The position numbers and the translations under genes were made by a program. A stretch of DNA of 35,279 bases from a virus: positions 1 to 35,279 of IMG/VR virus record IMGVR_UViG_3300031841_003125. The stretch is one strand, 5' to 3'. The stretch's first letter is position 1. Every line of letters starts with the position of its first letter. Below are positions 11,995 to 20,135 of the stretch, in pieces. The notes beneath the pieces were generated by a model. That model searched no databases, was not told the origin of the DNA, and was given only the letters and a program-made list of their open reading frames with translations.

Positions 11995-12426
11995 ATGGCT
12001 CAAGGCGATTTTGTATTATTTGAAGAGTTTAGAAAAGAGATTGCTGATGGCACTTTCGATCTAGATACTGACACATGGGCGGCTAAGCTTATAACTACGC
12101 TACCTACCGCAGCTCAAGCTACCCCAGTGCTGGCTGATTTCACAGAGGTGTCCGCTGGTGGCGGATATACGACTGGCGGAATCGCTTTAACTCAATCGTG
12201 GACTGAGGCGGCTGGGGTGGCAACATTCGACTTTACAACCAACCCTAGCTGGACTGCTGGCGCATCTAGCCCAACCAATATTGTGTCCGCTTTGATCGTA
12301 AATGGCACCGATAATGCTATCGGGTACGTTGATTTAACCACGGATGGCGGCACAACTCCGGTAAGCTTGGTTGATGGTAACATCACTATCACTTGGAACG
12401 CGTCTGGCGTATTTACTCTAACGTAA
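11995..12426 (+). CDS. Probable virion structural protein, 143 aa
   Basis: AAAAAGAGGAATGAAAA ribosome-binding region before the ATG. Starts AQGDFVLFEEFRKEIADGTF, then TDTWAAKLITTLPTAA and an Ala/Gly/Thr-rich beta region (EVSAGGGYTTGGIAL), ending ITWNASGVFTLT. The pattern (helical start, W..K.., VSAGGGY..GG, terminal ITWN..GV..L) is typical of a phage protein family found near capsid and tail-fibre genes. Its function there is uncertain (decoration or fibre accessory). Confidence 0.6.
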   Translation: MAQGDFVLFEEFRKEIADGTFDLDTDTWAAKLITTLPTAAQATPVLADFTEVSAGGGYTTGGIALTQSWTEAAGVATFDFTTNPSWTAGASSPTNIVSALIVNGTDNAIGYVDLTTDGGTTPVSLVDGNITITWNASGVFTLT

Positions 12427-12430
12427 AATT

Positions 12431-14806
12431 ATGCCTTTTATAAGTGGAGCGATAACCGCATCTGGGGGCAGTTATACACCAGCAAGCGGAACGGATACCA
12501 TGTTGGTGGTTGTCAGCGGATCTACCGGTTCCGGATTATCCACTGCTAGCAGTCAAGATTTTGGCGGTTCGCCAATGTCTGAGGTCAATAACAGTGAGTT
12601 TTCTATAGACTTGACTGGTTCTGGCGACCCTGCCATAAGCTCGTCATACCTTATAAATCCAGGAACTACATCTCAAGCATTTACGCTGTCATGGACTGGC
12701 ACTAGATTTACTCAGAACAATTATGCTTTCACAGTTAGCGGCGTTAATAGTGTAACCGGCGAAAGTGGGTCGACTTATACCAGCTCAACAAATCCAAGCC
12801 TAACCTATAGCGCCGAAAATGGTGATACTGTTGTCTATGTGCGCCATCACGCCAGAGGTGGCGGAGCTATCTCTTGGACTTCTGACCCTACTGGGTTTAC
12901 GCGACAAGAGAGCATAAATTTAGTAACCAGCCCAGCCAGAAGAACTTTTGCAATATGGACTAGAGACGTCACTTCCACATTGACAAATGAAACAGCTCAG
13001 GCTGTAGAGTCAGCTGCAGGCGATGGCGATCATGGTATTTTTGTTATAAAAGCTGCGTCGCCTGACGTAAACGCAGAGCCAAACCTTCAAACGCTATCAA
13101 TAACATCATTTAAGCCTTTCGTACTAGCGTCTAATATTGCATCTTTAATTAATACGATAAACAATTATTCGGCGGTGGGCAGCGTTGCCAGCTTTGCTGG
13201 TGGCGGCACTAATACATCAGATGCAACCTATAGAGATGAAACTGGCGAACTTATAACAATAAGAAACGGCAGCGCCTCGGCAGATGTTTACGACTTAGGC
13301 GTTTATGGAACTGTTAAAAAAACCATCAGCCTTACCTTTGACGGATCGGATTGTGAAGGCATATGCGACATGGGTTTGGGGGAGTTTGCCACATGTTCAG
13401 AAGATGGGGGAAGGTATCAATTCAATATCTATGACTGGCCTAGCGATGTTGGAACTGCCGCAACATCCAAACAAGAGTTTACAATCGCGCCGAATGGCAC
13501 GGATAACAATTCAGGCGCAGAAGGTATTTGTTACGATAGAAAAAACAAGATATTTTACATCGTTGGAGAGGGTGAGCAGACAAGTACTAGTCGAAGGTTT
13601 TTCAAGGTATTGCGTCCAGGCGTTAATGGAAGGTTTGGCGATACTTCGACATCTTACGCATACAATGATGCAGATGATGGTGATGGCTGGTCTTTAGATG
13701 ATTATATTTCAGAGCCTTTTGATCCAGAGGTGGCCTTTTCATCATATGGTGCATCAGGTGCTACGTTTGATTTATCCAGTATTGATTTTGACCACGCATC
13801 AGACAACGTTGTAATAACCTCAGATACCGGCCAAGAGGTTTTGCAAGTTGATCCGTCTGATGGCACCGTTATAGCCGACTTATCAGTCACATCACTAAGC
13901 CAGATGGAGGGTGTTGCAATACTTCCTAGCGGCGATATGATGCTAATGGGTGAGGCTGATGAATACATAATTTATGAGGCGGCTATAGCTATATCTGCAT
14001 CGTTTGTTCCAATATCAATAGCTATCTTTAATCCAGCCGTAGAGATTAGTTCGCCTCTGAATGTTGATGCAACATCAGAATCGCTATCTATCGCAGCGCT
14101 GAACCCAGCGGTCGAGGTCTTAGTCGACTTAGCTGTAGCCGCATCATTGGTTGCTGTCGCGATAACCCCGATAAACCCAAACGCAGAAGTTTTAACAAAC
14201 ACAAATATTAATAGCCCAACCCAAGCGCTATCAATCCAAGCATTTAATCCATCAGTTGACGTGTTAACCAATCTTGCTGTTGAAGCGACTGTTGAATCCC
14301 TAGCGATATCATTATTTAACCCTTCTGCAGAAGCGCTAATAAATAAAGAAATAACTGCAACAGTTGAAAATTTATCATTGGCGAAATTTAATCCTGATGC
14401 AAATGTAAGCTTGGATTTGTCAGTTACTGCAACGTTGGAAACAATAGATTTAACCGCATTCAATCCATCAGTTTTAGTTGATTTAAATATCACTACAAAT
14501 CTAGTGGCTATGGGCTTAAGCGCAATAAGTCCAGCGTTTTCTCAAGATATAGAGTATAATATAACTGTAACTAGCGGGTCTTTATCGGTATTAAGTTTTG
14601 ATCCAGTTATAACAATTGATAGCGAAGTATCGGTTATTCCAGCGTTAGTGCCAATTGATTTGCTGGTATTTAACCCATCAGTTGGCGTTGGTGCGGTAAA
14701 AATAACATTAACTATAGAATCTAACATTGATAATCGAATAGGCTCAAACATAGAAACTGTTTACAGTTCGAATATAAATACAGCAATTTCAGCTAATCTA
14801 AATTAG
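12431..14806 (+). CDS. Large repeat protein with beta-propeller-like insertion, 791 aa
   Basis: Five bases after the previous stop. Residues 1-212: Ser/Thr/Gly-rich beta domain (GAITASGGSYTPASGTDTML, ARGGGAISWTSD). Residues 215-238: one 24-residue repeat (LQTLSITSFKPFVLASNIA). Residues about 268-516: resembles the SdiA-regulated/esterase-like beta-propeller, seen in GAEGICYDRKNKIFYIVGEG, FDLSSIDFDHASDNVVITSD and QMEGVAILPSGDMMLMGEAD. Residues 523-759: about ten 24-residue repeats of form (Ala)T.E.LSI..FNP.V.V, and a short polar tail. No signal peptide. Position between lysis and packaging genes suggests a virion fibre or decoration protein; a host-surface or enzymatic function for the propeller is an inference. 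Confidence 0.75.
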   Translation: MPFISGAITASGGSYTPASGTDTMLVVVSGSTGSGLSTASSQDFGGSPMSEVNNSEFSIDLTGSGDPAISSSYLINPGTTSQAFTLSWTGTRFTQNNYAFTVSGVNSVTGESGSTYTSSTNPSLTYSAENGDTVVYVRHHARGGGAISWTSDPTGFTRQESINLVTSPARRTFAIWTRDVTSTLTNETAQAVESAAGDGDHGIFVIKAASPDVNAEPNLQTLSITSFKPFVLASNIASLINTINNYSAVGSVASFAGGGTNTSDATYRDETGELITIRNGSASADVYDLGVYGTVKKTISLTFDGSDCEGICDMGLGEFATCSEDGGRYQFNIYDWPSDVGTAATSKQEFTIAPNGTDNNSGAEGICYDRKNKIFYIVGEGEQTSTSRRFFKVLRPGVNGRFGDTSTSYAYNDADDGDGWSLDDYISEPFDPEVAFSSYGASGATFDLSSIDFDHASDNVVITSDTGQEVLQVDPSDGTVIADLSVTSLSQMEGVAILPSGDMMLMGEADEYIIYEAAIAISASFVPISIAIFNPAVEISSPLNVDATSESLSIAALNPAVEVLVDLAVAASLVAVAITPINPNAEVLTNTNINSPTQALSIQAFNPSVDVLTNLAVEATVESLAISLFNPSAEALINKEITATVENLSLAKFNPDANVSLDLSVTATLETIDLTAFNPSVLVDLNITTNLVAMGLSAISPAFSQDIEYNITVTSGSLSVLSFDPVITIDSEVSVIPALVPIDLLVFNPSVGVGAVKITLTIESNIDNRIGSNIETVYSSNINTAISANLN
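13997..14707 (+). repeat. Tandem 72-bp coding repeats (24-residue units)
   Basis: About ten degenerate units, each with a hydrophobic stretch ending in (F/L/I)NP and a V/D/N-rich turn, for example LSIAALNPAVEVLVDL, LSIQAFNPSVDVLTNL and LAISLFNPSAEALINK. Conserved at protein level but diverged in DNA, so it is an old repeat. An eleventh unit lies apart at 13073-13144. Confidence 0.8.
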
Positions 14807-14814
14807 GTGTTAAA

Positions 14815-15138
14815 ATGTCACAGATAACAAGCGGCGATGATATAGCATTAGAATACACATTAAAAAAGAATGATGCGGTATTCGCTATAGACTCAGGAGC
14901 AACAATACAAGCCTCGATATTAACAAGAGACAAAGCAACAGTGCTGGTAACCCCTAAAGCTGTGCTAGAGGCTACTACAGGCTCAGATTGGGCTAACAGT
15001 AAGATAATTGTAACGTTCGATGAGGCTGACACTGTATCACTAACTACTTTTGGCGCTGTTTGGCTAGAAGTAGAAGTTAATGATGGCGGCAAGCTGACAT
15101 GGCATAAAAAACTAGAATTAGTTAAAGGTACAATTTAG
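14815..15138 (+). CDS. BppU/Ig-like virion domain protein, 107 aa
   Basis: Starts MSQITSGDDIALEYTLKKND, with GATIQASILTRDK and FGAVWLEVEVNDGGKLTW: the strand pattern of the N-terminal domain of phage baseplate upper protein/receptor-binding-protein accessory domains. Stand-alone copies occur near fibre and capsid genes. It probably joins the 791-residue protein to the virion or decorates it. This is a fold-level guess. Confidence 0.5.
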   Translation: MSQITSGDDIALEYTLKKNDAVFAIDSGATIQASILTRDKATVLVTPKAVLEATTGSDWANSKIIVTFDEADTVSLTTFGAVWLEVEVNDGGKLTWHKKLELVKGTI

Positions 15139-15139
15139 T

Positions 15140-15262
15140 TTGGAAGAGTCCACCGAAACCAAATACTTAGAAGATGAGCAAGGCGCTTGGCTTTTATTAG
15201 ATGGGGATTGGTGGTTAATTGATGATGATGGTGAGCTATCAGAGGTAGTCACCATTCACTAA
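15140..15262 (+). CDS. Possible acidic Trp-rich micropeptide, 40 aa
   Basis: TTG start one base after the previous stop, AAAGG about 10 bases upstream. Sequence EESTETKYLEDEQGAWLLLD then GDWWLIDDDGELSEV: acidic, three Trp. The in-frame length is modest and the TTG start uncertain, but the gap between the flanking genes would otherwise be empty. Short acidic Trp-containing ORFs at this point are common in phages. Confidence 0.4.
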   Translation: MEESTETKYLEDEQGAWLLLDGDWWLIDDDGELSEVVTIH

Positions 15263-15276
15263 ACGCGGGGCGTGAT

Positions 15277-15669
15277 GTGGATAAAGTTGGAAGGCCGCCG
15301 GCATTTAAAAACGCCGAAGAGCTGCAAGATAAAATTAATGAATACATACAGAGCCCGCCAACGAGAAGTGTAAAGCTTAAAGATGGGACAGAGTTTGATG
15401 TCAGCGATATTACCATATCAGGGCTTTGCTGGACGCTTGGATTTGAGTCAAGGCAATCATTTTATGACTATGAAAAAAAGCCTGAGTTTACTTACACAAT
15501 AAAAAGAGCAAGGCTATATATCGAGTCTCAGTATGAAAGCTGCCTCAAGTCAAACAGCTGTACAGGTTCGATTTTCGCATTAAAGAGCATGGGTTGGGAT
15601 GATGGATCTGGTCAGGATAAACCCTTGTCGTCTTACACTATAGAAATAGTCAACCCTAATGCAGATTAA
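15277..15669 (+). CDS. terS: Terminase small subunit
   Basis: GTG start after CGGGGCGTGAT. 130 residues. VGRPPAFKNAEELQDKINEY begins as in P22-gp3-type/phage DNA-packaging proteins; ISGLCWTLGFESRQSFYDYE is the DNA-binding HTH, and GSIFALKSMGWDD is the signature near the oligomerisation region. It recognises the packaging site and recruits the large subunit. Its last ten bases overlap the start of that gene. Confidence 0.85.
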   Translation: MDKVGRPPAFKNAEELQDKINEYIQSPPTRSVKLKDGTEFDVSDITISGLCWTLGFESRQSFYDYEKKPEFTYTIKRARLYIESQYESCLKSNSCTGSIFALKSMGWDDGSGQDKPLSSYTIEIVNPNAD

Positions 15670-16906
15670 GCCAACAAAGCCCCAATTTGACTATATAACG
15701 TCTAACGATTTATTTCCCGCTATGGTTGCTGGTTTTGGGGCTGGCAAAACAGAAGCGGCTATAAAGCGTGCAATTATAGGTAAGCTCCAATATCCAACTT
15801 TAAACCGTGGATTTTACGAACCTACCTACGACCTTGTTAGAATGATTGCCTTCCCAAGATTCGAAGAAGCTTTGAGCGAACTAAATATTCCTTACAAGCT
15901 TTATAAATCACCATTGAACTATATTGAAATAGAAAATGCTGGAAAAATATTCTTTCGCTCGATGGATACACCTAGCAGGATTATAGGCTATGAACATGCT
16001 GATGCTGATGTTGATGAGCTGGACACATTAAAAATAAATGACGCGGAGGATGTATGGAGGCGCATCCAATCAAGGAATAGACAATTCAAGCCGGACGGTA
16101 TGCCAAACACAATAGGTGTAACAACAACCCCAGAGGGCTTTAAATTTGTTTACAAAGCGTGGAAAAAATCACCTAAAGAGGGCTATAAAATAATACAAGC
16201 GCCAACCGCATCAAATCCTCACTTGCCGAATGGGTATATAAAATCAATGAGGGACACGTATCCAGAGCAGTTAATAGAAGCTTATTTGATGGGTGAGTTT
16301 GTCAATTTAACTAGTGGGACAATTTACAGCTCATTTAACAGAAAATATAACAATACAAACAGAGTTTGGGATGGGAAGGAGCCTGTTTATATAGGTATGG
16401 ATTTTAACGTTGGAAAAATGGCCGCGGTTATACATGTTAAGGATAAAGGTAGGCCGGTTGCTATTGATGAAATCTCGAACGGTTACGACACGCCTGACGT
16501 AATAAAAACAATAAAATCAAGGTATGATGGGGTGTCAATTATTGTTTATCCGGACGCTAGTGGAGGAAGTCGAAAGTCTATCAACGCAAGTAAGACTGAT
16601 ATTGCTATTCTTGAAGAGGCTGGTTTTAGGGTTGCCGCAAATTCAAAGAATCCATTTGTAAAAGAGCGCATATTGGCAATGAATCGCGCATTTTGCGATA
16701 ATGATGGAAATAGAGATTATTTGGTTAATATAGATAAATGCCCTAATTATGCGGATTGTTTAGAGCAGCAAGTATGGGCTGATAATGGCGAGCCAGATAA
16801 GACGCAAAATAACGATCATATGAACGATGCTGGGGGCTACTTCATTGCTTACGATTATCCTGTAATTAAACCAGCTTCAAGTATAGAGGTTAACTTTAGA
16901 ATATGA
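15659..16906 (+). CDS. terL: Terminase large subunit
   Basis: 415 residues. Walker A AGFGAGKT at residues 24-31; Walker B region ADADVDELDTL with Asp119-Glu120; the coupling motif follows near TTTPEG (residues about 160-165). The nuclease domain starts with VYIGMDFNVGKMAAVIHV (catalytic Asp about residue 246), continues with VYPDASGG (about 295) and ends with NDHMNDAGGY (about 384). This is the standard motor-plus-RNase-H-nuclease order that packages DNA through the portal. Slightly shorter than usual. Overlaps both neighbours. Confidence 0.95.
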   Translation: MQIKPTKPQFDYITSNDLFPAMVAGFGAGKTEAAIKRAIIGKLQYPTLNRGFYEPTYDLVRMIAFPRFEEALSELNIPYKLYKSPLNYIEIENAGKIFFRSMDTPSRIIGYEHADADVDELDTLKINDAEDVWRRIQSRNRQFKPDGMPNTIGVTTTPEGFKFVYKAWKKSPKEGYKIIQAPTASNPHLPNGYIKSMRDTYPEQLIEAYLMGEFVNLTSGTIYSSFNRKYNNTNRVWDGKEPVYIGMDFNVGKMAAVIHVKDKGRPVAIDEISNGYDTPDVIKTIKSRYDGVSIIVYPDASGGSRKSINASKTDIAILEEAGFRVAANSKNPFVKERILAMNRAFCDNDGNRDYLVNIDKCPNYADCLEQQVWADNGEPDKTQNNDHMNDAGGYFIAYDYPVIKPASSIEVNFRI

Positions 16907-18291
16907 CACACGAATACAACAAACAAAGCAAAGAATATAGAGAGTATGTTGACCGCTGGAAAATGGTTGATGACGTTGTTCGATCTAGGGTTAAAAAAGA
17001 GACTACAAAATACCTCCCAAAGCCCAACCCTCACGACTTGAGCGAGAGAAACAAAAAAGCTTATGAAAACTACCTAAAAAGAGCCGTTTTCTATAACTTC
17101 ACAAAACCAACACAGAACACACTGTTAGGCTCAATGTTCAGAAAGCCAATAGAGATTGATATCCAGGGTTTTGATTATATTGAATCAGACATAGATGGGG
17201 GCGGTTTAGGGTTTAGGCAGCAAGCAAAAGACGCAGCTAGAGAGCTTACTGAAACTAGCCGGTGCGGCTTTTTTGTTGACTACACATCAACGGAGCCAGC
17301 CAGCAACAGGGCGGAAGAGTTACAGATAGGCGCTCGTCCAGTGGCTATACTTTATAAAGCCGTTGAGATTATCGATGTTAAAACGGTGGTGACAAACTCC
17401 GTTAAAAAGCTATCTAAAGTCGTCTTAGCTGAATATGAAGACGAAGAGTCTCAGCAACATGATAGGGAGCGCGTGTTAATGCTTGACGAGTCAGGCCTTT
17501 GCGTTATACAGGTTTACAGATATAAAGATGGTCAATTGGTAAGTATGGATGAAAGCATGCCGACAAACGCGGCAGGAGCCAGGCTTGACTATATACCATT
17601 TGTATTTTGTGGCGGCTTGAACAATGATGAGTCAATTGATGATGCTCTGCTATATGATTTAGCTGTATTGAACATTTCACACTATCAATCAAGCGCTGAT
17701 TACGAGGATTTTAGGTTTAAACTAGGGCAGGTTCAGCCATTCATCTCTGGCGCAACCTCAGCTGAAATTGATAAAAACGGCGGTAAGCTTGATTTTGGAT
17801 CTGGTGTGGCGTGGGTTTTTGGTGAGGGCGCGAGCGCACAACTGTTACAAGCCCAGCCAAATAGCGCAAACATGGAGTCGATGCAGCATAAGGAAGATCA
17901 GGCCAAAGCGATTGGAGCTAAGCTTATCAATCCTAATCAAAAAGTTATGAGCAACACCCAGACGGATACTATCTCAGCAAACGAGACAGCATCAATTGTT
18001 ACTATTGCAGCCAACCTCGAGGCGGCCTATAGAGATGTTTTTGAGATGATGATAGACCGAGTTCAAAGCGGATTTATTGAAATAGAGTTCAGTAAGGAAT
18101 TTGTTAAATTCTCGCTCGAAAGTGCTGAATTAAAGGAGCTAGGGCAATTAGTTAGAGATCGAGTTATTCCTGACACTGTTTTATTTTCAAGAATGCGAAA
18201 GGCTGGCTTTGTCGCTGAGGATGAAACCGATGAGGATTTGAGAGCTATGATTGCGAATAATCCAGAGGGGCTTGGTCTTGGCGCTCAATGA
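16903..18291 (+). CDS. Portal protein (DUF4055-type)
   Basis: 462 residues, ATGA overlap with the terminase. Starts THEYNKQSKEYREYVDRW, then YENYLKRAVFYNFTKPTQNT and GSMFRKPIEI, the opening of the DUF4055 portal family; TSRCGFFVDY, VAILYKAVEII, and the NETASIVTIAANLEAAYRDV helix near residue 365 follow. It would form the dodecameric DNA channel at the capsid vertex. Location between the terminase and the minor head protein agrees. Confidence 0.9.
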   Translation: MTHEYNKQSKEYREYVDRWKMVDDVVRSRVKKETTKYLPKPNPHDLSERNKKAYENYLKRAVFYNFTKPTQNTLLGSMFRKPIEIDIQGFDYIESDIDGGGLGFRQQAKDAARELTETSRCGFFVDYTSTEPASNRAEELQIGARPVAILYKAVEIIDVKTVVTNSVKKLSKVVLAEYEDEESQQHDRERVLMLDESGLCVIQVYRYKDGQLVSMDESMPTNAAGARLDYIPFVFCGGLNNDESIDDALLYDLAVLNISHYQSSADYEDFRFKLGQVQPFISGATSAEIDKNGGKLDFGSGVAWVFGEGASAQLLQAQPNSANMESMQHKEDQAKAIGAKLINPNQKVMSNTQTDTISANETASIVTIAANLEAAYRDVFEMMIDRVQSGFIEIEFSKEFVKFSLESAELKELGQLVRDRVIPDTVLFSRMRKAGFVAEDETDEDLRAMIANNPEGLGLGAQ

Positions 18292-19321
18292 GCAATTAGT
18301 AAGTATTCAATCTAGGCATCATGTATTTCTGCAAAGACTTATATCAGGCGAGGTTGATAGATTCTTACCGATACTTAAGCAGCTTCAAAGCGGTGTCCTA
18401 AAGAGATTAACTGGCGATTTAACTGAGTTTTCTAGATCTAGGCTAGAAGTTCAGCTGGCCGAGCTTCTGCGCTTTCAAAAAGAAATATACAAGGATTATA
18501 TTAACGGCTTAAATTCATCATTACTTGAAATAGGACTGAGCGAGTCAGAGTTTGAGCAGTCGGCGTTAAATAAAATACTATCAAACTATCAGGTGGCCGC
18601 CCCATCTAACGCGCAAATTATTGCAGCAATAAGAACAAGCCCTTTATCGGTGGTCAGAAATTCAAGCAAGCTGTTAAAGCCGTTTATTGACGACTGGTCA
18701 AAAACACAAATGAATATTGTTAATGGCGCTATTCGTGATGGGTGGGTTCAAGGGCAGACGATTAATCAAATGGCTGCGAATCTGAAAAAACTAACAGGTG
18801 AGGAGTTACTGAGAACAAATCAAGCCATCGTTAGAACCGCTATCAATCATGTGAGTCAATCTGCTAGGCGGATGGTTTGGAGTGCTAACGCTGACATAAT
18901 TACAGGATGGCGGTTTTTGGCTGTTCTGGATGGTCGCACTAGCGATATATGCAGCAGCATAATGTCATTAGACAGGGTTTATCCTGTTGACAAAGGGCCA
19001 TACCCCCCAAGACATATAAATTGCAGAAGCACGTCCATACCAGAGTTGGATGACCGATTTAAAGCTGATAAAGATAACGCAACTCAAGCCTCTATGAGTG
19101 GGCAGGTCGATGCTGATTTAACTTATTTCGATTGGTTGAAAACGCAACCGAAGGAGTTTGTTACTGATGTTTTAGGCGTTGGCAAAGGTGAGGCTTTGTT
19201 GTCCGGCAAATTGTCAGCAAAAGACTTTGCAAAGTTCTCGTTAAATAGAAGGTTCGAGCCGTTAACGCTTGCAGAAATGATCAAAAAAGACAAAAAACTA
19301 AATCTTGGCTTATTTGGTTAA
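18278..19321 (+). CDS. Minor head protein (SPP1 gp7/Mu F-like)
   Basis: No ATG is available in the first 60 codons. I choose the TTG at 18278, 7 bases after AGAGGGG; TTG at 18272 or 18251 is possible. About 347 residues. The C-terminal half holds the phage head morphogenesis domain: INQMAANLKKLTGEELLRTN, AIVRTAINHVSQSARRM, then LDGRTSDICSSIMSLDRVY and PPRHINCRSTSIPELD, with the Cys and His typical of that domain. It is thought to act in early capsid assembly or in DNA ejection. Confidence 0.88.
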   Translation: MALNEQLVSIQSRHHVFLQRLISGEVDRFLPILKQLQSGVLKRLTGDLTEFSRSRLEVQLAELLRFQKEIYKDYINGLNSSLLEIGLSESEFEQSALNKILSNYQVAAPSNAQIIAAIRTSPLSVVRNSSKLLKPFIDDWSKTQMNIVNGAIRDGWVQGQTINQMAANLKKLTGEELLRTNQAIVRTAINHVSQSARRMVWSANADIITGWRFLAVLDGRTSDICSSIMSLDRVYPVDKGPYPPRHINCRSTSIPELDDRFKADKDNATQASMSGQVDADLTYFDWLKTQPKEFVTDVLGVGKGEALLSGKLSAKDFAKFSLNRRFEPLTLAEMIKKDKKLNLGLFG

Positions 19322-19350
19322 AATTTAGTTAGTGTCAAAATGACCAAAAT

Positions 19351-19379
19351 TTGACTAAACAGGCTAATAGTAAGATAAT
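19351..19379 (+). promoter_or_regulatory. Internal promoter before scaffold and coat genes
   Basis: TTGACT (19351-19356), 17 bases, GATAAT (19374-19379): 5/6 matches in each box. An inverted repeat GTCAAA (19334-19339)/TTTGAC (19350-19355) overlaps the -35 region, an operator candidate, and GTGAA-agg-TTCAC (19387-19399) lies at +1. Confidence 0.7.
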
Positions 19380-19424
19380 TACACACGTGAAAGGTTCACA
19401 ACTAACGTAAACGGGGTTTACAAA

Positions 19425-20117
19425 ATGGCATTAGAGTATATTGTTGATAGTCTAGATGGCTTAGACGAGTCGCAAAAAGGTTTATATGTAGAAAAAGATG
19501 GAAAGTTTAGTTTGGATGTTAACTTGGGGGATATGTTTGTGCCTTCTAGTGATGTAACTGGGCTTAAGGCGAATCACGACAAATTGCTAGCTGAAAAGAA
19601 AGAAGCTCAAAGGCAAGCAAAAGAGGCGGCGGCAGAAGCACAAAGAATTGCTGATGAAAACGCCGCGAAATCAGGTGATGTTGAGAGTTTAACGAAGTCT
19701 TGGGCAGAGAAAGAGAAGTCATACCAAGAGCAGTTAAACGGATTCAAGCAAAAAGAAGATAATTTCGAAATATCAAAAGCTGCTGATAATGTGGTGGAGG
19801 GCTTGGCTGAGGGTGCAAACGCAAAACTTTTAAAAGAGTTTGTTAAAAAGCGTTTAAAGCGCGAGGCTGGCGAAGTGAAAGTTGTTGATGCGCATGGCAA
19901 TTTAACTATCTCCACGCTGGACGACTTAAAGGCTGAATTCGAGAAGGATGAAACCTATAACAGTCTCAAGATTGGCAGTAAGGCAAGCGGTAGCGGGGCT
20001 ACTAAAAGTAATAACGGCGGGGCCGGAGTGAGTGAAATTAAGCGTGAACAATTTGATGCAATGTCGCATCTTGAGCGCTCAGAATTTTTTAAATCCGGCG
20101 GAAAGGTCGTCGATTAA
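19425..20117 (+). CDS. Scaffolding protein
   Basis: 230 residues. Residues 50-140 form a Glu/Lys/Ala coiled coil (HDKLLAEKKEAQRQAKEAAA, ESLTKSWAEKEKSYQEQLNG), and the end has a Gly/Ser linker (KASGSGATKSNNGGAGV) plus a basic tip (KREQFDAMSHLERSEF). This is the usual phage scaffold form, acting inside the procapsid and leaving before packaging. Immediately before the coat gene and 46 bases after a strong promoter. Start ATG after GGGGTTTACAAA. Confidence 0.85.
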   Translation: MALEYIVDSLDGLDESQKGLYVEKDGKFSLDVNLGDMFVPSSDVTGLKANHDKLLAEKKEAQRQAKEAAAEAQRIADENAAKSGDVESLTKSWAEKEKSYQEQLNGFKQKEDNFEISKAADNVVEGLAEGANAKLLKEFVKKRLKREAGEVKVVDAHGNLTISTLDDLKAEFEKDETYNSLKIGSKASGSGATKSNNGGAGVSEIKREQFDAMSHLERSEFFKSGGKVVD

Positions 20118-20135
20118 CTTTTAGAGGAATGAAAA

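Noticed and set aside
13972-14493. 173-residue - strand frame over the repeat array
   Set aside because: Arises from the periodic codon pattern of the tandem repeats on the + strand; Ser/Ala/Thr-rich, no ribosome-binding site.
14542-15092. - strand frames over the end of the repeat protein and the next gene
   Set aside because: No initiation signals and fully antisense to better-supported genes.
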